A program made the translations under genes and the position numbers. A stretch of DNA of 64,000 nt from Lota lota (taxonomy: Eukaryota > Chordata > Actinopteri > Gadiformes > Lotidae), in NCBI GenBank assembly GCA_026745465.1, contig JACYXH010000012.1, positions 1 through 64,000 of the forward strand, written 5' to 3'. This document shows, one piece after another, positions 34,593 to 45,291 of the stretch; the first letter of the stretch is position 1; every line of letters starts with the position of its first letter. The notes beneath the pieces were generated by a model, which saw only the letters and a program-made list of their open reading frames with translations, had not been told where the DNA came from and ran no database searches.

Positions 34593-34785
34593 TGTAGGCG
34601 CTGGATTGGGCTGTTTTCGTTTGGTGATGCCTGGAGGGAGTGGGCGTGGACTTAGGACGTCTGGGGAACGGTTCTGGTTGAGTTGTGTTTTAATAAATGG
34701 AGGCAGTTGTCTTGACGCTCCAAGAGTATAAGTTCTCGTTAATATATGAGAGTATCTAGTGAGCCCATACACCTCGGACGCTACA
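34593..34785 (+). mobile_element. Probable solo LTR fossil, about 193 bp
   Basis: The segment starts TGTAGGCGCT and ends GGACGCTACA, giving TG...CA ends with short imperfect inverted repeats. It includes AATAAA (in TTTTAATAAATGG) as expected of an LTR, and sits cleanly inside an ACT triplet array, with CTAC on both sides as a possible target duplication, although this is ambiguous in a repeat. No internal region or second LTR is present. Family is most likely Ty3/Gypsy-like but is not proven. Orientation is set by AATAAA. Age is uncertain. Confidence 0.5.
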
Positions 34786-34975
34786 CTACTACTACTACTA
34801 CTACTACTAATAATAATAATAATAATAATAACAATAACAATAATAACAATTAATATTAGTATTGTTATTAATATTAATATTATTATTATTATTATTATTA
34901 AAGCTGTAATACTACTACTACTTATAATAATGATAATCACCATCATCATTATCATCATTATAGCAGTCACAAAGT
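34786..34975. repeat. (ACT)n, (AAT)n and (ATT)n triplet array
   Basis: Right half of the triplet array interrupted by the solo LTR, drifting from ACT to AAT, then ATT, then ATC/CAT. Confidence 0.9.
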
Positions 34976-36409
34976 AGTTGTTGTATCAAGGATCAAATAC
35001 ATATTCCGTTGCCATGCTCTGATGAATAGGCGATAAAAAGGGGAACCCTGACGAGTGGTCGTGTCTGATAAGTAGATTAGCATTTTTAGGATGTTTAGGT
35101 GCCTGCGTTTCCTTATATGGTCAAATGACTTGCTTTAGTGCTTACTGTCGATCACATGATCAGATACACACTACTTCACCTCACAAGATAATGAAGGCTA
35201 ATACATATTTATAGAAAGCTTTATTGACCTCAGTTCAGAGTTCACACACTAATCCACACGGATGAAAAGTCTTGGAACGATAAATTAATATCACCCCTAA
35301 CGCTTGTGAAACTGTGTTCTGCTGCCCTCTACTGGTCATTTGAACAATCACAGATTTGGACACTAGACACCTTGTCTGATTCCATTTGTTTGTCAAAAGT
35401 AAACAAGTGCAAAAATAATTGTCTCTCTTGTCACAAAATCACTTCGTATGACTCTACGTTTATTGCACTTTTATTACATGTTGTCAATATATTTTGGTCT
35501 TCTTTTTGTATGTCTTTATTTTGTATTTTCTTACTAGCATAACATTGTATTCGGATGCTCATATATACTTTGTATTTACTGAAGTTGTTATTGTTTACTT
35601 TTACATTTATTTATTTTCATGATGAAACAATGAAAAAAAAAATATATATATATTCAATAAGTTTGCATTAATCGCCCTCTTTTGGTTGCATTTGGCATGA
35701 CACATTATGGACACATCATGGAGCAACCCGGCGTGTTGAAAAGTGTACGTCGAGAACACAACAAAGCGTTGAAATGTTATCCTACATAATTCATTTATTC
35801 CAGTCACTTAAGAGGGTTCGTATCATTAGACCCATTTAAATTATACATGTAACATGTTCATAACATGGTATGTGTGCCCTTCACTGCAAATAGGGTAATG
35901 GGGTCACCAGTGAAAATAAATCAGGTTTATTCATGATGTATAAGTCACTTGGGACAAGGCTTAACTTTGAGGTCCCCTTGCTGCTGGGGTCCCACCATTA
36001 TTTTCCTGCCTCTACGTTCTAGTCTTGACTGCATAATTAGGGTCTTTTTGTTTCTACTGCACCAGCAGGGGGTAGTCCTGCAAAGTGTGGTGCGTGATTT
36101 AACAGTAGATAGATGAATCTAAAGAGACGCTTGTATTCGTGGCCTTGGGCAAGGTTGTTGTCCTTAATTGCACTGGTAAAAAATATATAGGCTTCTGTAT
36201 TAAAACACATCGTATATCACGAAGAGCCATACACAACTCGCGTATTCCTCAGGGAGAAATGGTGGAGCATGGAAACTGTACAGCATGCTTGCTGACCGTT
36301 TGAATTATTCCTAAGAGAGGAAATGCTGCATTTAACTATTCTTTCCTGCGAGGGTTGTTTGAGCACGACTTTGTTTAAACCATACGAGTCGCTAACAGAA
36401 ATGTACATT
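34976..36409. other. Unique AT-rich DNA
   Basis: A GGCCTTGGGCAAGGTTGTTG phrase near 36141-36160 resembles a fish SINE body motif but stands alone. No gene is recognised. Confidence 0.45.
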
Positions 36410-36415
36410 CACGCA

Positions 36416-36477
<62 letters not shown>

Positions 36478-36539
36478 CGCAGACACAAACAGACACACGC
36501 ACACAGATACGCACACACACACATACACACATACACATA

Positions 36540-36598
<59 letters not shown>

Positions 36599-36611
36599 AC
36601 ATACACACATA

Positions 36612-36644
<33 letters not shown>

Positions 36645-36645
36645 T
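36410..36645. repeat. (CA)n array, about 235 bp
   Basis: Two clean CA tracts of about 60 and 40 bp joined by CACATA-type variants. Five overlapping frames are artefacts. Confidence 0.95.
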
Positions 36646-36672
36646 GCCCCATTAACAGACGCATAACATAAA

Positions 36673-36825
36673 CATGGGGCTGTTATGTAGATCAGTGATT
36701 ATAGCAAGGACTTACCACTGTCATGGGTTTGGGGTTCAATTCCCACTGGGGCACCACACTAATGAAAATTATTCAGTCATGGCATTGCTGTAAGGCGTTT
36801 GGACAAAAGTGTGCAACAAATGGCT
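36673..36825 (+). mobile_element. tRNA-derived SINE (teleost type)
   Basis: A tRNA-like head with B box GGGGTTCAATTCCC at about 36730-36743 and acceptor-like CACTGGGGCACCAC is followed by a tail TGTAAGGCGTTTGGACAAAA, close to the common fish SINE ending. The body between head and tail is short. Confidence 0.8.
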
Positions 36826-38001
36826 TATTATTATTTCATCACAAACACACACACACACGCGCACAAACACGCATACTCATGACAGGGATGTTAAGTGTGG
36901 TGTGCTGACAGAAGTTGGCCCATATTTTGGCCGAGTCATCGTCATACTTCCGATGCGGCAGGGGATATGAGACATGGGCACTTATTTATGAATACAAAAA
37001 ATGGGTATGCTTTGTCAAACAGATTTTCAGTTGTTTTTTGTTTATCAGTCTTTAATTTCACTTCTCAGCTTCATCTGGGTTTCTAACCTTCATTTAAATG
37101 TTCAAATACATTTTGATGGATGTCAGAGTTCAAACAACAGAGCCGGATCCATATCGTGGGTTTAATAGGGAGAAACAATTCTTATCAAAATACAACTGTA
37201 CTGTACTGAAACCACTGGAAAGTTGGACCACCAACTTGACATGCAGATCACCTACAACCTTAAACCTTATGCCGCAGATGCTATTTCAAGGAAACAACAA
37301 CTCCAAAAAGAAAACTACAATCCAATTAAAACGAATAAATGCTTAGAATACTACACTTCCCGAAGAAAACATACTATTATTTTATTGCAGTTCTTGAACG
37401 TGAATTCACACAAAAGAGTAGAAACTCAAACTTTCTCCGCCTTTTAAGACCAAGGATTAATGAATGAACAAACATCAAGTCTGTGGGGTGGTATCTTGCA
37501 ATGCAACGTGAGTTTCTATGGTTTTATGTTTGCCCATTAAGAGTTGTTCAGATATATTGGCCATGCTTACCGAATTAGCTTCATGTGTCTTGGCTTATTT
37601 GCTGTCTGACCGCATGGCTAGCTTTCTTGTGCTTTGCAATTTGCTACGTTACTAATGATCTTCGTTGCATGTATTTCTGCGATGTGTGCGCTTGTTTTCT
37701 TGGTAATGCTTTTTAAGATTTTAGGTTATGCCAAGTTGTTTAACAAACCACCAAGGAGCAACGCACATGAATCCTACACACATTAGAGTCATTCTGGCCG
37801 AGCATTGCTGCTGTGTGTATCCATGTGTTCTGTCTCGGTTACACACAAGACAAAACAAATACTATGGAGAACTTTTTGGTCTAGAGCTCGTACTGAAATC
37901 AAAGCGCACTTCTGCTGTACAATACAGCCGAGGGGTTTGGAGCAGCATATGCTTTGAAAATCAGTGCAGCCTTGGAAAATAAAACATATCAGTGTGTGAG
38001 T

Positions 38002-38003
<2 letters not shown>
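36826..38003. other. Unique AT-rich DNA
   Basis: A short CA run lies at 36841-36858. The rest is non-repetitive with no gene recognised. Confidence 0.45.

Positions 38004-38074
<71 letters not shown>
38004..38074. repeat. (GT)n microsatellite, about 70 bp
   Basis: Clean GT repeat. The 191-codon frame that crosses it continues into the CA array and is not a gene. Confidence 0.95.
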
Positions 38075-38075
<1 letters not shown>

Positions 38076-38249
38076 CAGCGGATCAGAACGGCAAGTCGAC
38101 CTTGATGCAATTGTGTCCATACTCTTTGACCTGACAAACAGTGCGGCAGACAAATATTTAGCCACCGCAAGCACCTACACTCCAGTGAGCCCACTAACAC
38201 CAGCAGGCCCAGCCAATTATTACAGCTATACTGCTATTGCTACCGTGTA

Positions 38250-38303
38250 CACACATACACATACACACCCACCCACACACACACACATACACACCCACAC
38301 ACC

Positions 38304-38374
<71 letters not shown>

Positions 38375-38490
38375 ATACACACCCACCCACCCACCCACCC
38401 ACACATACACACCCACCCACACACACACACACACACATACACACACACACACATGCACATGCACACTCTCTCACACACACACACATGCTC
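38250..38490. repeat. Compound (CA)n / CCCACC array
   Basis: CA repeat with CACCCACCCACC variants, a clean tract of about 60 bp at the centre. The GT array (38004-38074) and this CA array form a large inverted repeat of complementary dinucleotides about 175 bp apart. Confidence 0.95.
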
Positions 38491-38611
38491 AGAGAACTAA
38501 AGAATACAAAATTCTTAGGGAAACAGTGAAAGAGAATAAAATAAATGTCTTTCTTGATGAATTGGTGCAGCCAGTGTGAAGTGGCTGGCATGCCCAGAGG
38601 GATCATGGTGG

Positions 38612-38647
<36 letters not shown>

Positions 38648-38799
38648 ATGTGTGTCTGTGTTTGTGTGTTTGCGTGTGTGTGTGTGCTAGCCAAGGGAAA
38701 CTGCCCTGGTCAGAGGACTGTTGACAGTCCCCAACCTCATTAGAGAGGGGTTGTGTGTGTGTGGGTGTGTGTGTGTGTATTTGCGTGTGTGTGTGTATA
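38612..38799. repeat. (GT)n array, interrupted
   Basis: GT tracts at about 38612-38645 and 38750-38796 with unique sequence between them. Confidence 0.9.
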
Positions 38800-38817
38800 G
38801 GGGGGGGGGGGGGGGGG
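38800..38817. repeat. Poly-G tract of 18 bases
   Basis: Follows the GT array directly, a GT-to-G junction. Confidence 0.95.
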
Positions 38818-38976
38818 TTGGGTCTGTGCTGTCTCTGCCCTGGAAGGCACTGTGAAGCCTCACAGTTGCCTTGTGGCTGGTGGTGTGTGTTTGTATGCGT
38901 GTGAGTGTGTGTATGTGTGTGTGCCACTGTATAGCCCTGTTTTGACATTAATTATCCCTCCATCCAGCCCCACAGC

Positions 38977-38977
<1 letters not shown>

Positions 38978-39008
<31 letters not shown>
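38978..39008. repeat. Poly-C tract of 31 bases
   Basis: Uninterrupted C run 160 bp downstream of an 18-base G run. Confidence 0.95.
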
Positions 39009-40059
39009 ACCCGCCCTCCTCCAGCCTGCAGCCTTCAAATGTGGACGCTGCATGGTGTTCAGCCTGTAACTCCTGAGTGGGGATGGGGGGGGTTCCGGAA
39101 GCAGACTTGTTTATGCATGAGGGATAGTTTTCTTCTGAATATTTCCTTGGTTTTTAGTATTTATTTGTTTTTGCAAAAATGTGTGATGGTTTTGGAAAAA
39201 GGACTCGTTCTTGCACAGAGGAAACCATTTGAGCACTTTGGACGATCATTAAAAATAAATCATTAATTTAATATTCCCCCTGTGCTATCTCATCTCATAG
39301 ATTATGTTTTTGTCCAAGTGCCCAATTATGTCCCAAGTATTCAACACCCTGAGTGCTACAAAAACATGTTTAATTTCGTGGTACAAGTGCTATGTTGTCA
39401 GGGCAGTTTGTTTCATGAGCTGAACTTGTCATCAGTGGGCCATTATCACTTCCCTCCACTTATGAGAGTGTACAGGCCAGCTCTTTACTGACTGTAGGGA
39501 GGATGAGTTACGGCCTTCTCATCTTGAGATGCCTCCTTGTGGCGGAGATAGGATGGCAAGGATTTAGTTCATATATTCTTATTTGTGGTATATAGCCCCC
39601 TAGGCATAGATCCAGATGTATTATCAATGAGGGTAGACTTGACGAAGTGTAGCGAAGAACCGGGGGGAAAACATGTCAAACATTTGAAAGCACTAACATT
39701 ACATGCATAAATGTACACAGCCTATTTTACATGCATGATATGTGAGGCCGGGGAGCTTTCAAATTAAATGGAGCATAATCTAAAAGGATTGACTTCATTC
39801 GTATCAAATCTGGTGAATGAGCACTTATCTACTACGAAGTTGGTAAAAATTGCCTGTTCACCTGAGTTGAGCCACTTCTTTCAACCTATTTAGAAAATAG
39901 CCCAGAAACCAAGAGACACTGTACTTCTAAATGCCTGGCTTGTATTTCTACAAAACATTTCTTTATAGATATTTTCATCACAATGTGCAGTAGGCCTGCT
40001 GTAGCTTTGTAAAGCACTACAATAAATGTGTAATGTAAACAAAGTTTGACTTGCCTTTT
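39009..40059. other. Unique AT-rich DNA
   Basis: No gene or transposon is recognised. Overlapping frames of about 70-75 codons show no domain. Confidence 0.5.
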
Positions 40060-40065
40060 GACTTA

Positions 40066-40254
40066 ACACACACACACACAGGCTCACATACACACACGCA
40101 CAAACGTGCTGACACACACACGCACACAAACAGACAGACACACACACACATAGGCGTCAATATGCTAAGCCACATGATGCGCTACTGCTGCAGAGAGAGA
40201 CAGAGTGTGCCACACCCTGAGCATGAACTGGCCGGCATGAGACAGCCCAGTGAC

Positions 40255-40287
<33 letters not shown>
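40066..40287. repeat. (CA)n tracts in a GC-richer context
   Basis: Degenerate CA at 40066-40153 and a clean CA tract at about 40257-40287, with unique sequence between. Confidence 0.9.
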
Positions 40288-40288
<1 letters not shown>

Positions 40289-40473
40289 GACCAGCTCTCC
40301 CAGTTCTAACTCTCTAATGCTGTACTGTCAAACACTGGCCCAGCTCCAGTGTCTGGGAGCTGGATAGAACCCTGGCACCAGCACCAGTGACATGCTGAAG
40401 CTCAGGTAATGCGAGACACACTGGAAAGAGAGAGACCGTCTCTGGCTGATTCAGGAGGCTTCTAAGGTGGCCA

Positions 40474-40553
40474 GGATGGATGGATGGATGGAGGGATGGA
40501 GGGATGGAGGGATGGAGGGATGGAGGGATGGAGGGATAGAGGGATGGAGGGTG
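40474..40553. repeat. GGAT / GGATGGAG tandem repeat
   Basis: Begins as GGAT tetranucleotides and becomes an 8-bp GGATGGAG unit repeated about seven times. Confidence 0.95.
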
Positions 40554-41282
40554 GTCTGATTCTAGTAGAGGGGGAAGAGCTCAAAAAAGAGCCTGGGTGT
40601 TTAGTTCATGGACCAGCTAAGTCCACCTCAAAACCAACATTTAGAATATATTTTGTCATATATTGGTAGCTTTTATCAATAGGAAATTTGTGGTGAGGCG
40701 GGGACCAAAATAAAAATTGGAGTAACAAAGAAACATAACTGGACAGAGTGCAGAGTGTCTGAAGGAACACAAGCTTATTCTTTTTATGGGGGTGGTCAAG
40801 TGAAAATGAATAGTTACAACTCAGAGACGTACAGAGATAGTACATTTCATCAAAGTGTTAAAGTCTAAATTCAAAACAAGAGCATAAAACAACCACAACC
40901 TTGTGACCGGCCCAAGCAGATGCAGATCCGCATGCAGAGGGCACCCACAGCGCTCCGTAAAATCCTGTTAAACAAGGAAAAAGGAATAAAAAGGACAGTA
41001 AACTGAAGAGGGCCTTCCGCTATCACTATCTCTATTGCATTTGAATCAAGTGAGTGATGGTGTTGTGATTTGCTCTGATTGCACGCGTGAATGAAACAAT
41101 GCATCAGAGGTTCCCGTGGGATGAAACATTACACTGCTTACTGCGCCCTCAATAGTCCGAAGCAGCACCTTGGGAAACCACCCCAGCCAGCCACCAGTGG
41201 AATGCAAGGTGCAATTGGATTTCAATGTATTCATGACACATATTATGCAGTGCACAGATCAGAGTGCTCCTGCAACTCTTTT
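40554..41282. other. Unique DNA, possible conserved non-coding segment
   Basis: The 40890-41160 segment is non-repetitive with balanced composition. No gene is recognised. Confidence 0.35.
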
Positions 41283-41308
41283 CACACACACACACACACA
41301 CACACACA
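41283..41308. repeat. (CA)n microsatellite
   Basis: Thirteen clean CA units. A degenerate GT tract at about 41568-41625 is its complement 260 bp away. Confidence 0.95.
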
Positions 41309-41567
41309 TTGGAGTCTTCCGGCACTTGTAATGAACACTACCCAGAAAAAGTAGTAAGGCCTTTCTGTTGCCACAAGGATAAACAAATATGAACATGTTT
41401 GTATTCATTTGTGATGTACATGCGTTGAAATGTAACACCGACAAAGCTGTTGTCCCTCTTCTTTGTGTGGGAGTGTGTCCATGTGTGTGTGTAAGTGCAT
41501 GAGTGAGTGACTGAAAAAAGAGAGAGTTTGTGTATATGCATGTGCGTGTGTGCGTATGCATACGGTA

Positions 41568-41625
41568 TGCGTGTGTGTGTGTGTGTGTGTGTGCATGCGT
41601 GTGAATGTGTGTGTGTGTGTGTGCA
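41568..41625. repeat. (GT)n array
   Basis: Two short GT tracts with a GCATGCGTGTGAA interruption. Confidence 0.9.
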
Positions 41626-41737
41626 TCAACGAGCGTCTCCTTCGGGTTCCCACAGCCATGTCCAATTGATAACAAGGACGTGCTCTTAGAGAAAACCAAA
41701 CAAGACAAGAAAAAAATGGATGGAGAGGGCCACAAAC

Positions 41738-41787
41738 ACACATAAAGGCCACGCAGGCCTTTATGTGTACCCTCATAAAGGGTACAC
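41738..41787. other. Two overlapping perfect hairpins
   Basis: A 13-bp perfect stem (ACACATAAAGGCC with its complement, loop ACGCA, 41738-41768) overlaps an 8-bp perfect stem (GTGTACCC with GGGTACAC, loop TCATAAA, 41765-41787). They share four bases, so both cannot form fully at once. Function unknown. Confidence 0.6.
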
Positions 41788-42300
41788 TTCATCAAACACA
41801 AACACAAACTACAGTGAAAGCGGTGATTTATTTCAGTAATATCAATGGATGACTACTGTTTCTGATTATCTTCCACAGGTTGCGCACAAATCTTTCATAA
41901 TCTCCCACGAATCGGGCTTTCAGTTTCTTTAATACTAAAAGATGGAGAGATGTTGAAGAAGAAATAGCCTTGGTCCCACGGCTGCAACAAAAGCCTTAGG
42001 AAGACGGCGGGTCGTCGCATCTTAAATTCCTTTTCAGAAGTTTGTCCTTCGCTGGCCACACAACAAACAAAGTCTAGAGAATTAGCAGAATAAACTGTAT
42101 TTTCTCCTTCTCTGCTCCTTACCCATGTTGACAAATTGTATTTGAAATCTTTTTTCCAATTGATGAAAATGATCAATCTAGTTTGGGCAGTTGCCACTAT
42201 TAAAAGTGAACAACACTTGTAAAGGCTGTTGATCATTGTCAATGAACATGGTGATTTATGTAAATAGTGGAAGACAACTGTACAGGACATCACTGGCTGA
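41788..42300. other. Unique DNA
   Basis: The 41880-42190 segment is non-repetitive with no gene recognised. A 132-codon minus-strand frame there lacks any domain. Confidence 0.4.
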
Positions 42301-42302
42301 AT

Positions 42303-42365
42303 GGCTCTCTTTCTCTCTTGCCCTTTCTCTCTCTTCCTCTCTTTCTCGCTGTCTCTTTCTCTCGC
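42303..42365. repeat. Degenerate (CT)n array
   Basis: TCTCTTGCCCTTTCTCTC-type pyrimidine-rich sequence, about 60 bp. Confidence 0.8.
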
Positions 42366-42542
42366 ACATTTGTAGTCTTGGTCTGCAGCCTCCCCTCCAC
42401 AGCTGCCTCTCTTCCGTCATCCCAGGAAACACAAAGAGAGACCAGAGGAGACCAGGGTCCTGGGGAGCTGGCTGGGGCACATCATGGATGTGTTCATCCA
42501 TTACACGCTTGTTATTTATTATTTTCTCTTCCCCTGCTGCAG

Positions 42543-42556
42543 TTATCACGGACAAG
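42543..42556 (+). other. Candidate 14-nt micro-exon
   Basis: A strong acceptor (TTTTCTCTTCCCCTGCTGCAG ending at 42542) is followed by TTATCACGGACAAG and a strong donor GTGAGCAG at 42557. Neuronal genes of vertebrates contain such micro-exons. No flanking exon of a host gene is recognised, so chance pairing of splice signals remains likely. Confidence 0.2.
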
Positions 42557-42569
42557 GTGAGCAGTGTGA

Positions 42570-43475
42570 CATGGCAGGTGGACTGTGTTACACTGCAGAG
42601 AACCAAAGAAGGCATGGGCCACAGGAAACATGATGGACCAAAAAGAAAAAAACAGATTGGCTCAGATGGGTTTTGGCTGTAGGATAATGAGTCGCCCCGG
42701 CCAGAAATTGGTGTTTCGACTTTTTGTAAAGACGACTCCTACCCTCACCCTAACTACAACCCCTGAAAACGAAGTGCAGATGATAAATCCCTAGTTAGAG
42801 TAAAAGGAAAGAATACCACGTACCAGTTTCCGGAGATCCATTACCTATCAAAAACCGAAATGCAATCCCAAGACCCAGCCCTAACACTAACACATTAAGG
42901 GAGGGGTGAAAACAAATGCAAACGCCCCTAGCTGTGTGGCCGTGTGGAGTCACACGGCCACACAGGAAACGCATCCTCGTCATCGGCTCATCACTTCATT
43001 AGGATCGCATGGCCCAGGCAACAAAAAACAAAAAAAGGAAGAAAAATCAGCGAATTTCCTCTTAGGAGCACGGCAGTCAGCGTTCCCTGGGAAACGCTGC
43101 TCCTGTGTGCAGGCACGCTGATCTTCTGCTGTGTACACATACATCCGATGTGTCAAGCCCCCCTCTCTTGTCCTTCAGCGGCTGCCTGGAACTCATTTGG
43201 AGCCTGGCTAGTTGCAGGGGGGCCGCGGTGGGCAGCGAGCACCACCAATTAAGCTGACATTCTGCTTTCAGCTCCGACTTGTCTTTCAAACGTAGTCCAT
43301 TACTAGAATATGACTGGAGACGCGGGCGGACGAGAGCTGGGTTCACGAGCACCAGAGTTCCCCAGAGTTCCCCTGATCCCAGCCAGAGCACAGGCAATAA
43401 TTACCGGCCAACACATCTGATTTATAGCACCGCTATGTATTCCCCTGGCATGGATATAAAGTAGTGTGTGTGTGT

Positions 43476-43483
<8 letters not shown>
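42570..43483. other. Unique DNA
   Basis: GC-richer non-repetitive stretch at 43070-43400, possibly conserved non-coding. No gene recognised. Confidence 0.4.
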
Positions 43484-43540
<57 letters not shown>

Positions 43541-43607
43541 TCAGAAAGAGATAGTCAGAGAGAGGTAGAGAGAGAGAGAAAGAGGGAGAGAGAGAGAGAG
43601 AGAGAGG
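43484..43607. repeat. (GA)n array
   Basis: A clean GA tract of about 54 bp (43484-43537), then degenerate GA with GATAGTCAGA repeats. Confidence 0.95.
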
Positions 43608-44459
43608 ACGGGAAGAGATGATTTCCTGCCTGCCGTGCTGAGCCTCCCAAGCACGTGCAGTTGATGTGTAAGATGGTGTGCTGGTGGGGTTAATTTGCCC
43701 CACCTTAAACTTTTCATTTTCTTGCATCTAATGTATATATTATATATATCGAAATAGGAAAATAGCAGTGAGTGAGGCCAAGTGAGTGTGAAGGAACCTT
43801 TTCAATAAATTGGAAATATCAATTATGCATGTTGGGTAGCTCAGTTATGTATGTCCTTCTTCTCTTTTATGACCCGAAGTGTCACACTGTGGGATGGGGC
43901 GTTTTTACTTCTACTACCACAGGACAGACATTTTGACGACATCATCAGCATATTGAGATGAGGAATGGATTTCATCGAGGGCGAACCTGATACACCCCAC
44001 CCCCACCTGAGATGTCGACTGGAGCCTCTTCTGCTTTGAATAACATGCCTGCCATGATGCCATGTAAAACATATCATGAAATAAAATGATGGGAGAAAAT
44101 GTGTTCATGGCAATGTCAAATGAAAATATGATCCGGACCTCAACTAAATCTGACTCGTCGAATATGATATTGCAAAGAACATATTTTATCTTTATCGTTG
44201 TTTATTTGGTGGGTTTTTTTGGTTGTTTTTTTTTTACCACAGACCTTACCTATACTGATCCCTCTTCGTGGGAGATAGAGCTTTGAACATTGATTCATAC
44301 AGAGATTTTACTCAAAATGAATTCCATTTCTTTAGCGACTTCCTAAGAAATGGTAAAAGGAATGTATATAACTGTGTGACAGTGTTTGACAATGTATGAT
44401 TCAAATAATACAAATTATAGTACAAAATGATTCAACTCAAATTCAGAAGTGCATAGTTA
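43608..44459. other. Unique AT-rich DNA
   Basis: Short TATATATTATATATATC palindromic run near 43734-43750. No gene recognised. Confidence 0.45.
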
Positions 44460-44535
44460 TAGCTGTGAAACCTATATAGAGTAGGTTCCAGCCAAAACGT
44501 TCAGGGTTCAAACCACAATGTCTAGAGCCAGCCTG
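44460..44535 (+). mobile_element. Possible decayed SINE head
   Basis: TAGCTGTGAAACC (A-box-like) is followed by a B-box-like GGGTTCAAACCAC at about 44505-44517. No tail is visible because a CA microsatellite follows. Weak. Confidence 0.3.
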
Positions 44536-44537
44536 TG

Positions 44538-44539
<2 letters not shown>

Positions 44540-44600
<61 letters not shown>
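44540..44600. repeat. (CA)n microsatellite
   Basis: About 30 clean CA units. Confidence 0.95.
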
Positions 44601-44601
<1 letters not shown>

Positions 44602-44726
44602 CGCACACACACTTATATACTTACAGGCCCTACACGGCTAATGAAAAGCTCACTAGAAAGTTACCTTGATGCACCAAAAGGTTGTAGCCACAGTATTTAT
44701 ACCACAAGTTTGTGTTTCTTTGAGAT

Positions 44727-44777
44727 AGAGTGAGAGCGAGAGAGAGAGAAAGTGAGAGATAGATAGAGAAAGAGAGG
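44727..44777. repeat. Degenerate (GA)n array
   Basis: Short GA/GATA repeat. Confidence 0.8.
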
Positions 44778-45189
44778 TGCTCAAATTAAATTAAAAAAAT
44801 AACAACACAGGACGTTAAAACAGGTCCACATGCAACATATTTACTCTCTGATCCCTACTGTAACACATCAATGGATTTATTTTGGCAGACGTCTTCCATT
44901 GTGCTCTGCCAGGTTGACAGAGAACACATACGGCTGCCAAACAAGCCGCCAGTCACAGCTCTCACAGTGCCCTCTGCTTTCTGGCTATTCCATCTTGTGT
45001 TCTGATCATCAGGAGATTAGGAACCCTTCAAAACAGTCAGACGTCAGAGTTTGCCTGTGTTGCTGTGTTGTTTTTTTCGTCAGAAGAGTGCTTTGCAGAT
45101 GTAAATACCATTCATAGTAAGCAGAATGAATGGTATTCTTTAGTTTGGTAGTTTGCATTGTTTAGTAGCTTCTTAGCCTCGGTCCTAAA

Positions 45190-45191
<2 letters not shown>

Positions 45192-45288
<97 letters not shown>

Positions 45289-45291
45289 AAG
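45192..45291. repeat. (CT)n microsatellite, 100 bp
   Basis: Fifty nearly uninterrupted CT units, one of the longest pure dinucleotide tracts here. Confidence 0.95.

Noticed and set aside
37223-37300. Short stretch with a faint likeness to the end of an LTR-retrotransposon pol domain
   Set aside because: The likeness spans fewer than 20 residues (ITYNLKPYAADAISR) with no supporting sequence around it; too short to call a fossil.
40474-40553. Regular short repeats that might suggest a CRISPR array
   Set aside because: Contiguous 4- and 8-bp tandem units without spacers in vertebrate DNA; a plain microsatellite.
41895-42293. 132-codon minus-strand frame outside repeats
   Set aside because: No domain, no codon bias, no splice context; length is within chance expectation for 64 kb of six-frame sequence.
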